A DNA stretch of 64,000 nt from Microbulbifer sp. YPW1 (GCF_013367775.1 NZ_CP055157.1:1240001-1304000), one strand, 5' to 3'; counted from the stretch's first letter, positions 28,720-38,689 are shown. Notes: generated by a model from the letters alone, not told the origin. Translations and numbers: made by a program.

Positions 28720-30615
28720 CTACTGACCACGCATAAACCACTTATCCATATCTGCCAGTTTAACCTGAGTCCAGGTGGGCCGGCCGTGATTGCACTGACC
28801 GCTGCGTTCGGTGCGCTCCATGTCGCGCAGCAGCGCATTCATTTCCGGAATGGTCAACTTGCGATTGGCGCGCACGGAGCCGTGGCACGCCATGGTGGAG
28901 AGGATCTCGTTGATCTTGTTGCCGATACGGTCGCTGCTGCCTTCCGCCAACAGGTCGGACAGAACATCCCGCACCAGCTGCTCGACCGGTGCGCTGTGCA
29001 ACATGCTCGGGACCTGTCGCACCATCAGGGTTTCCGGTCCCGCGCGCTGCAGTACGAAGCCGAGGGCAGTGAAAACCTCCTCGCGCTCCTCGAAGCAATC
29101 CGCTTCCCGCTCGCTTACCGCGAGACTCACCGGCACCAGCAGTGGCTGCGCCTGGATACCGCCCGCGGCGTGGGCGGCCTTCATCTGTTCGTACACAATC
29201 CGCTCATGGGCTGCGTGCATGTCCACCACCACCATGCCGTGCTGGTTCTGCGACAGGATATAAATCCCGTGCAGCTGGGCGACAGCAAATCCCAGTGGCG
29301 GCGTTTCCTCATCGGATGCCGCGGGGATCGACTGCCCCCAGCCGCCCTGACCCGCCGCTACTGCGGGCGCTTCCTGCACGCCACCGCCATAGGGTTTGTG
29401 CAGCTCACCATATCCCTGCATCTGCTGCTGAAGGCGCTCGGGAGAGCTGCGCTCGCCGTACATGGGCGATGAAAATCCACTGCCTGACGGTGATGTCGGC
29501 GCCTGGGGCGCAGCCTGGGATAACGGCATCCGTTCCTGGCCGGCAAATTCGCCGGCGCTGACGCCGGACACCTGCGGCGCGACTTCCTCGTGCTCGTCTT
29601 TCTGTCCCGGACGCACATCCGCCAGTGCGCGGTGCAGGGAGCCAAACAGGAAATCGTGTACCAGGCGGCTGTCACGGAAGCGCACTTCGTGTTTGGTCGG
29701 GTGCACGTTCACGTCCACCGAGGCCGGGTCCAGCTCCAGGTAAAGTACGAACGCGGGGTGCCGTCCGTGATACAGCACGTCGGCAAAGGCGCGACGCACT
29801 GCGTGACTTACCACGCGGTCGCGGATGGCGCGGCCGTTGACGTAGAAAAACTGCAGGTCTGCCTGGGATCGGGAGAAGGCGGGCTCGGCCACCCACCCCC
29901 ACAGGCGCAGGCCGCTGCGCTCCATTTCGATGTGCAGGGCATTCTGCATAAATGCCGGTCCGCACAGCTGGGCGACACGCCGCTCCTTTTCCGCCCGGCT
30001 GGTGCCACCGCGCAGATTGTGCACGCCCTTGCCGTTGTGACGCAGGCTGATGGAGACATCGAAACGCGACAGAGCGAGCCGCTTGATGGTGTCATCGACG
30101 CGGTTGAATTCGGTTTTCTCCGTGCGCAAAAATTTTCGCCGCGCGGGGGTGTTGAAGAACAGGTCACGCACTTCCACCGTTGTGCCGCGGGGGTGCGCTG
30201 CAGGCGCAAGCTGGGTTTCCATTTCGCGCCCCTCGGCGGATACGACCCAGCCCTTGCCGGTATCGTCGCGGCTGCTGGTCAGCGTGAGTCGGGCGACCGA
30301 GGAGATACTCGCCAGGGCCTCACCGCGGAAGCCGAGGGTGGCGACGGCTTCGAGGTCTTCGAGAGCGTGGATTTTCGAGGTGGCGTGCCGGGCAAGCGCC
30401 AGGTGCAGGTCTTCTTTTTCGATGCCCTTGCCGTTGTCACGCACCATGATGCGTTTGGTGCCACCCGCATCCAGGTCCACTTCCAACCGTGTTGCACCCG
30501 CGTCGAGACTGTTTTCCAGCAACTCTTTGATTACGGATGCGGGCCGCTCGACCACTTCACCGGCGGCGATCTGGTTGGCGAGTCGCGGGGATAGTAACTG
30601 GATATTTTCAGGCAT
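28720..30615 (-). CDS. mutL: DNA mismatch repair protein MutL
   Basis: GHKL ATPase that couples MutS mismatch recognition to strand incision. The N-terminal ATPase domain shows [19 protein letters not shown] and [10 protein letters not shown], and the transducer domain has [13 protein letters not shown] Pro/Ser/Gly-rich linker spans about 345-430. The C-terminal dimerisation domain lacks the DQHAxxExxxE endonuclease motif ([16 protein letters not shown] instead), as expected for a methyl-directed or MutH-type MutL. The length is 631 residues. Confidence 0.97.
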   Translation of the reverse strand: MPENIQLLSPRLANQIAAGEVVERPASVIKELLENSLDAGATRLEVDLDAGGTKRIMVRDNGKGIEKEDLHLALARHATSKIHALEDLEAVATLGFRGEALASISSVARLTLTSSRDDTGKGWVVSAEGREMETQLAPAAHPRGTTVEVRDLFFNTPARRKFLRTEKTEFNRVDDTIKRLALSRFDVSISLRHNGKGVHNLRGGTSRAEKERRVAQLCGPAFMQNALHIEMERSGLRLWGWVAEPAFSRSQADLQFFYVNGRAIRDRVVSHAVRRAFADVLYHGRHPAFVLYLELDPASVDVNVHPTKHEVRFRDSRLVHDFLFGSLHRALADVRPGQKDEHEEVAPQVSGVSAGEFAGQERMPLSQAAPQAPTSPSGSGFSSPMYGERSSPERLQQQMQGYGELHKPYGGGVQEAPAVAAGQGGWGQSIPAASDEETPPLGFAVAQLHGIYILSQNQHGMVVVDMHAAHERIVYEQMKAAHAAGGIQAQPLLVPVSLAVSEREADCFEEREEVFTALGFVLQRAGPETLMVRQVPSMLHSAPVEQLVRDVLSDLLAEGSSDRIGNKINEILSTMACHGSVRANRKLTIPEMNALLRDMERTERSGQCNHGRPTWTQVKLADMDKWFMRGQ

Positions 30616-30757
30616 TGGGATCTTGGTGTTTGGCGTTACCCCGCTGCCACATACCTCGGGGTTCTTTTAGAGTCAGTGGCGCCGGCGCACCGGTTTAAAT
30701 TCGAATCACACTACTTCGTTAGCGGCACACGAAGCCCAACTGCGGACTCAATGCGAA

Positions 30758-30869
30758 GCCAAAATGCTGGGTATGGGTTTTCAAAAGCGTCGGCGACAGG
30801 GACGTCGCCGACGCAGCGTACATGGATGTATTCACAGCGGTTTTGAAAACCCATACCCAGTGTTTTGGC
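30758..30869 (+). repeat. Intergenic stem element, copy 2
   Basis: Fills most of the 305-bp gap between mutL and the amidase gene. Box ATGCGAA (30751-30757) is followed by outer arms 30758-30786 / 30841-30869: 29 pairs, 27 Watson-Crick and 2 G-U. Hairpin 1 is GCGTCGGCGAC / GTCGCCGACGC (11 of 11), loop AGGGAC, at 30787-30814. Hairpin 2 is TACA-TGGA-TGTA at 30819-30830. The 3' box is GCCTC (30870-30874), a variant of GCCAC. Sense is plus, opposite to the flanking minus-strand genes. Confidence 0.9.
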
Positions 30870-30920
30870 GCCTCCGGGCAAAATCTAAAGCCCAGTTTCT
30901 GCAGCACGGGTCCACAGATC

Positions 30921-32264
30921 TCAACCAGACGGTATGGTCAGCGTCTGGCCCACTCGGATCATGGATGTCTGCATCCCGTTGGCCCTCTTCAGGTCCGCCA
31001 CGGAAATGTTGTAGCGCGCAGCGATGCCAGACAGGGTATCACCCCGAGAGATGGTGTGCTTGCGGTCGATGCGATCGCCGTTGGCGGCGAGCCAGCTGCC
31101 CGCTGGTGGGCGGGAAGTAAAGTGGGCCACTATACCCTCGCTGAGTTTTTCCGCCATGCGCTTTTGGAATGACGGGTCACGCAACCGGCGGGCCTCCTGG
31201 GGATTGGTGATAAAGCCGGTCTCCACCAGAATCGACGGCACATCCGGGTTGCGCAGCACCGAGAAATTGGCCTGCTCCACTTTCTTTTTGTGCAAATGGG
31301 TAAAGCTACCCAGAGAGCGCAATACGCTGCCGCCAATATCCAGGCTCGCGTTCATGGTCGCCGTCATTGCCAGATCCAGCAAAACCCCGGCCAGGGTATC
31401 GTCCTTGTCGCTGAGACTCAGGCTACCGGCACCGCCGATCAGGTCAGACTCGTTCTCCCGCTGCGCCAGAAAACGCGCGGTTTCACTGGTAGCGCCGCGG
31501 GAAGATACCGCGTAGATCCCGGCTCCACGCGCATCCTTGCGGGTAAACGCATCCGCGTGAATAGAAACGAACAGGTCCGCGCGCAGCTGGCGCCCCTTCT
31601 TCACCCGCTCGCGCAGGGGAATGTAGTAATCACCGGTACGCACCAGCTTGGCGGAGAAGCCGGAATGGCGGTCGATGGATTTTTGCAGGTAACGGGAGAT
31701 CGCGAGCACCACGTCCTTTTCCCGCAGGCCGCCGGGGCCGAGTGCACCGGGGTCCTCGCCACCGTGACCGGCATCGATGGCGACCACGATGTCGCGCTTG
31801 CCGCTCACCTGCACCTGTTCGATGGTTTTCTCTTCCACCTTGTCGCGGTCGTGCAGGTCGATCACCAGACGATCCGGGAGCTGTTCATGGCGGCGCAGGG
31901 CGAAACTGCGGGGATTGACCGGTTGCTTCAGATCCAGCACCACGCGCAGGTCGCGCTTGTCTTTCACCGCGTGGCGGACGCCGGCGATCGGCGTATCCGT
32001 CAGCGGCAGCTCGTCGATCCCGGTTACCAGCTTCGCACCGCTTACATCGATCACCACGCGATCGGGGTTACTCAGCATGAACAGCTTGTGCTCGGCCGGG
32101 CCATCCAGGTCGAATACCAGACGCGTGTGATCCGGGGCGCGCCACAGGCGCACACCTTCGACCTCCGCGCTGCTCGCCTGATAGGCCGGCAGCATCGACA
32201 TCGCTGCCAGCATTGCGGCGATAAATTTTGTTTTCAGTCGCACCGACAAACCTGCTCCAATCAT
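30921..32264 (-). CDS. N-acetylmuramoyl-L-alanine amidase (AmiB/AmiC type) with LysM domain
   Basis: Periplasmic zinc amidase that removes stem peptides from peptidoglycan during cell separation. A signal peptide (about 1-33) precedes the AMIN domain (about 35-140: VRLWRAPDHTRLVFDL) and the Amidase_3 domain (about 155-395). The zinc motifs are IDAGHGGEDPGA, KLVRTGD, VSIHADAF, and the general acid region ILVETGFI. The C-terminus is a LysM domain (TISRGDTLSGIAARYNISV). ATG 32264 was preferred because the 16 upstream residues precede the signal peptide. The ami gene before mutL matches amiB of E. coli. Confidence 0.95.
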   Translation of the reverse strand: MIGAGLSVRLKTKFIAAMLAAMSMLPAYQASSAEVEGVRLWRAPDHTRLVFDLDGPAEHKLFMLSNPDRVVIDVSGAKLVTGIDELPLTDTPIAGVRHAVKDKRDLRVVLDLKQPVNPRSFALRRHEQLPDRLVIDLHDRDKVEEKTIEQVQVSGKRDIVVAIDAGHGGEDPGALGPGGLREKDVVLAISRYLQKSIDRHSGFSAKLVRTGDYYIPLRERVKKGRQLRADLFVSIHADAFTRKDARGAGIYAVSSRGATSETARFLAQRENESDLIGGAGSLSLSDKDDTLAGVLLDLAMTATMNASLDIGGSVLRSLGSFTHLHKKKVEQANFSVLRNPDVPSILVETGFITNPQEARRLRDPSFQKRMAEKLSEGIVAHFTSRPPAGSWLAANGDRIDRKHTISRGDTLSGIAARYNISVADLKRANGMQTSMIRVGQTLTIPSG

Positions 32265-32334
32265 TATTTTTTGCCCTGTCGATTCCCTTGCAGTTCCCGT
32301 CCCCGACCGCATTTCTTAAGCTTGTTAAATACTC

Positions 32335-32844
32335 TTAGCCAGCGAACGCCGCTTTTGCCAGGACTTCGCGACCGGTGTCACTCAGTGCGGACAGTGTCAG
32401 CGCGCGACCGTCACCCTGTAACTGCAGGTTCAGCTCGATATCTGGCGGCGGCAAAACACCGCTGCCGCGCTCCGACCACTCCACCAGACTCAGGCTGCCG
32501 GGGCCGAAGTAATCCCGTACCCCCATGTATTCCAGCTCTTCCGCATCGCCCAGCCGGTACAGGTCGAAGTGGTAAACCCGCTGCTCCTGCTCGCTGCCGA
32601 CACCGAATTCGTAAGGCTCCACCAGTGTGTAAGTGGGGCTCTTAACCGCACCGCGGTGACCAAACGCACGCAGTACCCCGCGGCTGAACGTGGTCTTGCC
32701 GGCTCCCAGTTGTCCGCCGAGAAAAAACACCAGGCCGGACGCCATGCCGCTTTCGATACACGCCAGCCCCAGCGCCTCACCGGCAGCGACGGTGGCCGCC
32801 TCGTCGGCGAGGTACAGGGTTTTATCCACAGGCTGTTCGCTCAC
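32335..32844 (-). CDS. tsaE: tRNA t6A-biosynthesis ATPase TsaE
   Basis: ATPase that, with TsaB and TsaD, makes N6-threonylcarbamoyladenosine at A37 of ANN-decoding tRNAs. The P-loop GGQLGAGKTTFSRGVL, the KSPTYTLVEPYEF strand and the FDLYRLGDAEELEYMG segment identify it. The start codon is GTG 32844, with GAGGAA 6-7 bases upstream. The product is 169 residues. It begins 9 bp after the nnr stop. Confidence 0.96.
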   Translation of the reverse strand: MSEQPVDKTLYLADEAATVAAGEALGLACIESGMASGLVFFLGGQLGAGKTTFSRGVLRAFGHRGAVKSPTYTLVEPYEFGVGSEQEQRVYHFDLYRLGDAEELEYMGVRDYFGPGSLSLVEWSERGSGVLPPPDIELNLQLQGDGRALTLSALSDTGREVLAKAAFAG

Positions 32845-32853
32845 GTTGATTCC

Positions 32854-34365
32854 TCAATCCACCAGGGCGCGCACATGCGGCAACAGGTCCGTCGCCAGCA
32901 GGCCGCGCTGGCCGGCTTCTGCCGCGCGATCACCGGCAGCACCGTGCAACCACACCGCAAGGCGCGCCGCGGCCGCGGGCTGCAACCCCTGTCCGAGCAA
33001 GGCGGCAACGATACCGGTGAGCAGGTCGCCCATGCCGCCGGAGGCCATGCCCGGATTGCCACTGTTGATCAGGTCGACCCCGCCACTGTGGGCAATCAGG
33101 GTACCCGCGCCCTTAAGTATCACTACGCCGCTGAATTTCTGCTGAATCGCCCTCGCTGCTGCGACGCGATCGGCAATGACTTCCTCATTTGAAATACCCA
33201 GAAGTCGCGCCGCCTCACCCACGTGCGGGGTAAGCACCCAGTCGTCCCGCTGCACACCGGCAAGTACCCGGCCACCGGCGAGGATATTCAGTGCATCTGC
33301 ATCCAATACCAGCTTTGCCGCTGCGCGACCGGCGCGGGCCAGCAGCTGTTCACTCCAAGGACTCCGGCCCAGGCCGGGACCCACCGCAATCACATCCGGC
33401 GCCTCCAGCAGCGGCTCCAGCTCCTGGCCGGAAACCACCGGCTGTGCCATGACTTCCGGACAGCGGGTCAGCGTTGCCGCGACATGCTCCGGACGGGAGG
33501 CGAGGGAAATCAGGCCGGCACCGGCGCGAGCAGCCGCTTCCGACGCCATCAGTGCGGCGCCACCGAAGCCGTGGTCGCCACCGACCACCATCACGTGGCC
33601 AAACTGGTTTTTGTAACTGTCTGCGGGGCGCGCCGGCAAGCGCTCGAGAGAGCTGCCGGTATAGCGGACCAGCGCCGCAGTCACCTGTGGATAAATCTCC
33701 GGGGCCGCCCCCAGATCCTCAAAAATCACTTTGCCGGTAAGCGCCGGTCCACGCCCCAGGTACAGGCCGGTCTTGCGCCCGATAAAGGTCACCGTCGCAT
33801 CCGCCTCAACCGCGGCACCCTCTGTTGCCACGCCGGTGTCCGCGTTGAGACCGGATGGCAGATCCACCGCCAGGACCGGACAGGACGACGCATTGATATG
33901 GGCGATCGCTGCGTCCATGGGCGCGCGCAGTTCACCACTGAAGCCGGTACCGAGCAGTGCATCCACCAGCACGGTGTGCTTTTCCGGAGCCGGCAGCTCT
34001 GCCAGGCTGGATACCAGCGTGGCGCCCTCGCGTTCGGCGAAGCGGTAGGCTTCCAGCGCCTCCCCCTTGAGCTTGTCCTCTGGCACCGCCACAAGCACCG
34101 TGGCCGGGATCTGGCGCTGGGCTGCAAGGCCTGCAATCACGTAGCCATCGCCGCCGTTATTGCCGCCACCACAGAACACCTGAATACCACTCACATCCGG
34201 CCAACGCTGGCGCAGGCAGTCGTATGCCGCTCGCCCGGCGCGCTTCATCAACGCGAGCCCGGGTATCTGCTGCTGGCTGATCACCAGCTGGTCCAGGCGA
34301 CGCACAGCCTCGGCGGTATAGAGGTTTTGCGGGGCCGAATGTGGTGAAGAATTCTGACTATCCAT
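32854..34365 (-). CDS. nnr: Bifunctional NAD(P)H-hydrate epimerase/dehydratase
   Basis: Repairs hydrated NAD(P)H. The N-terminal YjeF_N epimerase domain (about 15-225) shows CGGGNNGGDGYVIAGLA and LVDALLGTGFSGELR. The C-terminal ADP-dependent dehydratase domain (about 235-495) shows GPGLGRSPW, VLDADALNIL, TPHVGEAARLL and NSGNPGMASGGMGDLLTG. At 503 residues it matches E. coli YjeF/Nnr. It heads the tsaE-ami-mutL series and is divergent from queG, with a 108-bp gap between them. Confidence 0.97.
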   Translation of the reverse strand: MDSQNSSPHSAPQNLYTAEAVRRLDQLVISQQQIPGLALMKRAGRAAYDCLRQRWPDVSGIQVFCGGGNNGGDGYVIAGLAAQRQIPATVLVAVPEDKLKGEALEAYRFAEREGATLVSSLAELPAPEKHTVLVDALLGTGFSGELRAPMDAAIAHINASSCPVLAVDLPSGLNADTGVATEGAAVEADATVTFIGRKTGLYLGRGPALTGKVIFEDLGAAPEIYPQVTAALVRYTGSSLERLPARPADSYKNQFGHVMVVGGDHGFGGAALMASEAAARAGAGLISLASRPEHVAATLTRCPEVMAQPVVSGQELEPLLEAPDVIAVGPGLGRSPWSEQLLARAGRAAAKLVLDADALNILAGGRVLAGVQRDDWVLTPHVGEAARLLGISNEEVIADRVAAARAIQQKFSGVVILKGAGTLIAHSGGVDLINSGNPGMASGGMGDLLTGIVAALLGQGLQPAAAARLAVWLHGAAGDRAAEAGQRGLLATDLLPHVRALVD

Positions 34366-34473
34366 GGTGTGTACTGCGTTCCAGCTGTGGTCAATTTTTA
34401 AACTGTGGCAAAATACCGATGATTATACCGCTTCAACCCACGAACCGCCGCACACAGGGTCACGCCATCTTCC

Positions 34474-35589
34474 ATGAGTTCCCTCCCCGATTCCTCCGTC
34501 CTGCAAGACCTGGCCGCACAGATCCGAGTGTGGGGGCGGGAGCTGGGCTTCCAGCAGGTGGGCATCACCGATTGCCAGTTGCAACAGCACGGTGAGCGCC
34601 TGCAGCAGTGGCTGGAGGCCGGCTACAACGGCGATATGGAGTGGATGGGTGCCCACGGTGAAAAGCGCTGGCGCCCGGAGCTGCTGGAGGAAGGCACCCT
34701 CAGGGTGATCAGCGTACGCCTTGATTACCTGCCACCGGACACGCAACCGGTACAGGTGCTGAAGGACTCCAGCAAGGCCTACGTGTCCCGCTATGCCAAC
34801 GGCCGCGATTACCACAAATTGATCCGCAAGCGCCTGGCGCAACTGGCGCAACAGATCGACCGCTACTGCGAGGAACGCGGCATTGCCGCCAGCGGCCGTG
34901 CGTTTACCGACAGCGCGCCGGTCATGGAGCGGGCACTGGCGGAAAAGGCGGGGCTGGGCTGGATCGGCAAGAATTGCATGGTGATCAACAGCGCGGCGGG
35001 CAGCTGGTTTTTTCTCGGCGAGATTTACACCAATCTGCCATTGCCAGTGGATGTGAGCGAGGAGCCGAACCAGTGCGGCGAGTGCTCAGCCTGCCTCAAG
35101 GTGTGCCCCACGGATGCTTTTGTCGGCCCCTACACGCTGGATGCGCGCCGCTGTATTTCCTATCTCACCATCGAGAACAAGGGCCCGATTCCGGAAGAAT
35201 TTCGCGAGCCCATGGGCAACCGGGTATTTGGCTGCGACGACTGCCAGATTATCTGCCCGTGGAACAAGTTCGCCGCCCCCACCGGCGAAAAAGATTTCCA
35301 CCCCCGCCACGGACTGGACAGCGGCGCCCTCGTGGATCTATTCCGCTGGTCGGAAGAGGAATTTCTGAAGAAAACCGAGGGCTCGGCGATTCGACGGATC
35401 GGGTTTGAGCGGTGGCAGCGGAACTTGGCGGTTGCTTTGGGTAATGCCGATGCTGCGCCGGATATTTTTGAAGTTTTGGAGAACTCGCTGGCTTCAGCAA
35501 CGCCGCTGGTAGCGGAGCATATTGAGTGGGCCTTGGAGCGGCTGCGTAGTGGGCGGCGGCGGAAGCGAAAGGTTAAACGGGCCTCGTAG
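34474..35589 (+). CDS. queG: Epoxyqueuosine reductase
   Basis: Cobalamin- and iron-sulfur-dependent enzyme of the last step of queuosine synthesis in tRNA. Two [4Fe-4S] ferredoxin-like clusters are visible (CGECSACLKVCPTDAF and CDDCQIICPWN), preceded by the DUF1730 domain with DSAPVMERALAEKAGLGWIGK. A short HEAT-like C-terminus (about 310-360) ends in a basic tail. The 371 residues are normal. The divergent queG-nnr arrangement is conserved in gammaproteobacteria. Confidence 0.96.
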   Translation: MSSLPDSSVLQDLAAQIRVWGRELGFQQVGITDCQLQQHGERLQQWLEAGYNGDMEWMGAHGEKRWRPELLEEGTLRVISVRLDYLPPDTQPVQVLKDSSKAYVSRYANGRDYHKLIRKRLAQLAQQIDRYCEERGIAASGRAFTDSAPVMERALAEKAGLGWIGKNCMVINSAAGSWFFLGEIYTNLPLPVDVSEEPNQCGECSACLKVCPTDAFVGPYTLDARRCISYLTIENKGPIPEEFREPMGNRVFGCDDCQIICPWNKFAAPTGEKDFHPRHGLDSGALVDLFRWSEEEFLKKTEGSAIRRIGFERWQRNLAVALGNADAAPDIFEVLENSLASATPLVAEHIEWALERLRSGRRRKRKVKRAS

Positions 35590-35638
35590 TGACTTCCCGC
35601 CTCAGTGGTTTTGGGCGCTCTGACTCCAGCTCAGTGGC

Positions 35639-35749
35639 GGCTGGGCACCTGGGGCGGGTTTTCAGGACCGCTGTGAACCCATCCCTGGGCGCTGCGGCGC
35701 AAACATCCTGTTTGCGACGCTCCTGAAAACCCGCCCCAGGCACACAGCC
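35639..35749 (-). repeat. Intergenic stem element, copy 3
   Basis: Read on the minus strand. Leader CTTACGAAGTAGC and box CGCGAA precede the outer arms 35721-35749 / 35639-35667: 29 pairs, 26 Watson-Crick, 2 G-U and 1 mismatch. Hairpin 1 is GCGTCGCAAAC / GTTTGCGCCGC (10 of 11), loop AGGAT. Hairpin 2 is CCCA-GGGA-TGGG. The 3' box is GCCAC (35638-35634). It lies in the 390-bp gap between convergent queG and orn, in opposite orientation to copy 4. Confidence 0.92.
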
Positions 35750-35836
35750 TTCGCGTCAAATATTGCTACTTCGTAAGAAAAATAGCTGCCACACCCGAAA
35801 ACTATTGGCTTACGAAGTGCCACAGCTTAAATCGTA

Positions 35837-35948
35837 GGTGGAGTGACGGGGATCTGTTTTCAAAAGCGTCGGCGACAGGGACGTCGCCGACGCAGCGTAC
35901 AGGGATGTATTCACAGCGGTTTTGAAAACAGATCCCCGGCGCTCCACC
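35837..35948 (+). repeat. Intergenic stem element, copy 4
   Basis: Leader CTTACGAAGTGCC and a box variant ATCGTA (35831-35836) precede the outer arms 35837-35865 / 35920-35948: 29 pairs, 27 Watson-Crick, 1 G-U and 1 mismatch. Hairpin 1 is GCGTCGGCGAC / GTCGCCGACGC, loop AGGGAC. Hairpin 2 is TACA-GGGA-TGTA. The 3' box is GCCAC (35949-35953). The core is almost identical to that of copy 2, but the distal two-thirds of the arms is unrelated. Confidence 0.92.
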
Positions 35949-35979
35949 GCCACCGAACCTGCTTCCAAGCTACCGAAGC

Positions 35980-36522
35980 TCAGCTCATACGAAAAAAGTG
36001 CTCACGATAGTGTTTCAGCTCATTAATCGAATCATGAATATCATCCAAAGCCAGATGCGATGAAGTCTTCTTAACCCCCTCCAGAACATCCGGGCGCCAG
36101 CGGCGGGCGAGCTCCTTCACCGAGCTCACATCCAGATTGCGGTAGTGGAAGTAACGCTCCAGTAGTGGCATGTACTTCACCAGGAACCGGCGATCCTGAC
36201 CGATGGAGTTACCGCACATGGGCGAGGCTCCCTCGGGCACCCATTGCTGCAGGAACTCGATCGTCTCCCGTTCCGCCTTGTGTTCACTGATCTGCGACTC
36301 CTTCACCCGGGTCACCAGACCCGACCCGCCATGCTGTTCCGTATTCCAGTCATCCATCGCAGCCAGCAGCGCATCGCTCTGATGGATCGCCATCACCGGG
36401 CCCTCTGCCAGCACATTCAGGCGCGAATCCGTCACCACCGTCGCAATCTCGATGATGCGCTCCTTCTCCGGATTCAGGCCGGTCATTTCCAGATCGATCC
36501 AGATCAGATTATTCTGATCCAC
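35980..36522 (-). CDS. orn: Oligoribonuclease
   Basis: 3'-5' exoribonuclease of the DEDDh family that degrades di- and short oligoribonucleotides, including pGpG from c-di-GMP turnover. The exonuclease motifs are WIDLEMTGL (Exo I), [12 protein letters not shown] (Exo II) and [16 protein letters not shown] (Exo III). The product is 180 residues with a normal start ([15 protein letters not shown]). It is divergent from rsgA, as in E. coli. Confidence 0.98.
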   Translation of the reverse strand: MDQNNLIWIDLEMTGLNPEKERIIEIATVVTDSRLNVLAEGPVMAIHQSDALLAAMDDWNTEQHGGSGLVTRVKESQISEHKAERETIEFLQQWVPEGASPMCGNSIGQDRRFLVKYMPLLERYFHYRNLDVSSVKELARRWRPDVLEGVKKTSSHLALDDIHDSINELKHYREHFFRMS

Positions 36523-36657
36523 ATTAGTCTCCTTAACAGCCGCTGGCGGCGGTGGCAGTTACACAAGTATTGGATAAACGTGAGGATAGCGGGGAAGTTA
36601 CCGCAATCCCCCACCGATGCAAGTTATAATCCGCCGCTTTCCACAGTGCGAACTCCC

Positions 36658-37701
36658 ATGAGCAAACGCAAACTCAATCGCCGCCAGCAGTGGCGCATCG
36701 CCAAAATCCAGCAGGAACGGGAGGCTCGTGCGCGCAAGCGGGACGAGAGTTTTGAACATGCGGAGGAAGAAGGCGACCTCGGCCAGGAGCAAACCGGCCT
36801 GGTCATCGCCAACTACGGCAGCCAGGTACTGGTAGAAAGCGAAACCGAGGGGGCTGAAGCGGCAGAATTGCGACAACGCTGCCATATTCGCGCCAATATC
36901 GACACATTGGTCACCGGCGATAAAGTCGCCTGGCGTCCCTCCACCGGTGAATCTACCGGCGGCCTCGGCGTCGTCGGTGCGCGACTGCCGCGCCACTCAG
37001 AACTGCAGCGACCGGATCGCTACGGCGACATGAAGACCGTCGCCGCCAATATCGACCGAATCCTCATCGTCATTGCCCCCTACCCGGAGCCCTTCGCCAA
37101 CGCCATCGACCGCTATCTGGTCGCCGCCGAAACCACCGGTATCCAGCCGCTGCTACTGCTGAACAAGATCGACCTGATTGACGACAGCAATCGCGAACAG
37201 CTCGAAGACCTGCTGCGCCCCTACCCCGACCTCGGCTACCGGGTACTGCAGCTGTCCACCAAAACCGGCGAGGGTCTCGGCGAGCTGCTGGACACGCTGG
37301 CCCAGGGAACCAGTGTCTTCGTTGGCCAGTCCGGCGTGGGCAAATCCTCCCTCATCAACGGCCTTTTACCGGGGACCGACGCCCGCACCGGCGCCCTTTC
37401 CGAAGCCACCGGCAAAGGCACCCACACCACCACCGCCGCGGAACTGTTTCATCTGCCCAGCGGTGGCGATCTGATAGACTCACCCGGCATCCGCGAGTTC
37501 GGCATCTGGCATATGAGCGAGCAGGAACTGCTGGAAGGCTACGTGGAATTTCGCCCGTTTATCGGCTATTGCCGCTTTCGCGATTGCCGTCACCAGAGCG
37601 AGCCCGGCTGCGCAATTCAGGAAGCACTTGAGCGCGGCGATATCAGCCAGAGACGCATGGACAGCTTCCTGCATCTGCGCAACAGCCTGGAAAACGAATA
37701 G
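36658..37701 (+). CDS. rsgA: Small-ribosomal-subunit GTPase RsgA
   Basis: Circularly permuted GTPase acting late in 30S assembly. An N-terminal basic helix and OB fold come first. The permuted G domain follows in the order NKIDLI (G4), GQSGVGKSSLINGLLP (G1) and DSPGIREFG (G3). The zinc finger is CRFRDCRHQSEPGC. The start was set at ATG 36658 (MSKRKLNRRQQWRIAKIQ); the open frame extends 414 bases upstream through orn but is not coding there. The product is 347 residues. Confidence 0.97.
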   Translation: MSKRKLNRRQQWRIAKIQQEREARARKRDESFEHAEEEGDLGQEQTGLVIANYGSQVLVESETEGAEAAELRQRCHIRANIDTLVTGDKVAWRPSTGESTGGLGVVGARLPRHSELQRPDRYGDMKTVAANIDRILIVIAPYPEPFANAIDRYLVAAETTGIQPLLLLNKIDLIDDSNREQLEDLLRPYPDLGYRVLQLSTKTGEGLGELLDTLAQGTSVFVGQSGVGKSSLINGLLPGTDARTGALSEATGKGTHTTTAAELFHLPSGGDLIDSPGIREFGIWHMSEQELLEGYVEFRPFIGYCRFRDCRHQSEPGCAIQEALERGDISQRRMDSFLHLRNSLENE

Positions 37702-37724
37702 AACACATCGACAAGGAATCTCAC

Positions 37725-38531
37725 GTGAGTGATGTACCCCTGATCCTGGAACCCGAACAACTGGCGCCACTGCTCGAACACGAAGAAATACGGGTCGTCG
37801 ACCTGAGCAGCCCGCAGAACTACCTCGCCGGCCATATCCCCGGCGCCCTCGGTCTGCCCTTCCAGGCCCTGATGGCCGGCACCCCACCCGCCGCCGGCAA
37901 ACTGCCCTCGGTAGAACGCCTCACCGAGGTCTTCCGCGCCCTCGGCCTCACCCCGGAAACCCATATCGTCGCCTGTGACGACGAAGGCGGCGGCTGGGCC
38001 GGACGCCTGCTGTGGACCCTGGAAGTTATCGGCCACAAAAAATACAGCTACCTGAATGGTGGCATGCACGCCTGGAAAAACGCCGGCCTGCCACTGTCCA
38101 CAGAAAATGTCACCGTCCCCCCTAGCGATATCGAAATCCAGATCAGCGACGACGCGCCGATGCTCGACGCCGATCAGATCCAACAACGCCTGAATCAGGG
38201 CGACTTGCAGATCTGGGACGCCCGCTCCCCCTCGGAGTACAGCGGCGAACGCGTGCTGGCAATGAAAGGCGGCCACATTCCCGGCGCGATCAATTGTGAT
38301 TGGACACAACTGATGGACCCACAGCGGGATCTGCGCATCCGCACCGATGCCAAAGAGTTTCTCGCCGCACTCGGTATCGATGGCGAAAAGGAAATTGCCA
38401 CCCACTGCCAAAGCCACCACCGTTCAGCGTTTACCTGGCTGGTAGGGAAATCTCTGGGATTGCCGATCGTGGCCTATCCGGGGTCATGGAGCGAGTGGGG
38501 TAACTTGCCAGATACTCCGGTAGAAAATTGA
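37725..38531 (+). CDS. Rhodanese-family sulfurtransferase (RhdA-like)
   Basis: Two rhodanese domains: an inactive N-terminal one (about 10-120) and a catalytic one (about 140-265). The active-site loop CQSHHRS has Cys at residue 228; CQTHHRS-type loops are typical of Azotobacter/Pseudomonas RhdA thiosulfate:cyanide sulfurtransferases. The start codon is GTG 37725, 23 bp after rsgA, so the two may be cotranscribed. A rhodanese between rsgA and psd is also seen in Pseudomonas. Confidence 0.92.
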   Translation: MSDVPLILEPEQLAPLLEHEEIRVVDLSSPQNYLAGHIPGALGLPFQALMAGTPPAAGKLPSVERLTEVFRALGLTPETHIVACDDEGGGWAGRLLWTLEVIGHKKYSYLNGGMHAWKNAGLPLSTENVTVPPSDIEIQISDDAPMLDADQIQQRLNQGDLQIWDARSPSEYSGERVLAMKGGHIPGAINCDWTQLMDPQRDLRIRTDAKEFLAALGIDGEKEIATHCQSHHRSAFTWLVGKSLGLPIVAYPGSWSEWGNLPDTPVEN

Positions 38532-38578
38532 TTCAGGATTTTCACTTTCTCTAACGAAGTGAAAACCTCAAATGCGAA

Positions 38579-38689
38579 GGTCGGGTGCCGGTTGCAGGTT
38601 TTCAGGAGCGTCGCAAACAGGACGTTTGCGCCGCAGCGCCCAGGGATGGGTTTACAGCGGTCCTGAAAACCTGCAACCGGCATCCGACC
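38579..38689 (+). repeat. Intergenic stem element, copy 5
   Basis: Best-preserved copy. Leader CTAACGAAGTG and box ATGCGAA (38572-38578) precede the outer arms 38579-38607 / 38661-38689: 29 pairs, 28 Watson-Crick and 1 G-U. Hairpin 1 is GCGTCGCAAAC / GTTTGCGCCGC, loop AGGAC. Hairpin 2 is CCCA-GGGA-TGGG, followed by TTTACAGCGG. The 3' box is GCCAC (38690-38694). It lies between the rhodanese gene and psd, sense with both. Confidence 0.95.

Noticed and set aside
36244..36657. N-terminal extension of the rsgA frame
   Set aside because: This part is antisense to orn; RsgA proteins start at MSKRKLNRRQ, matched by ATG 36658.
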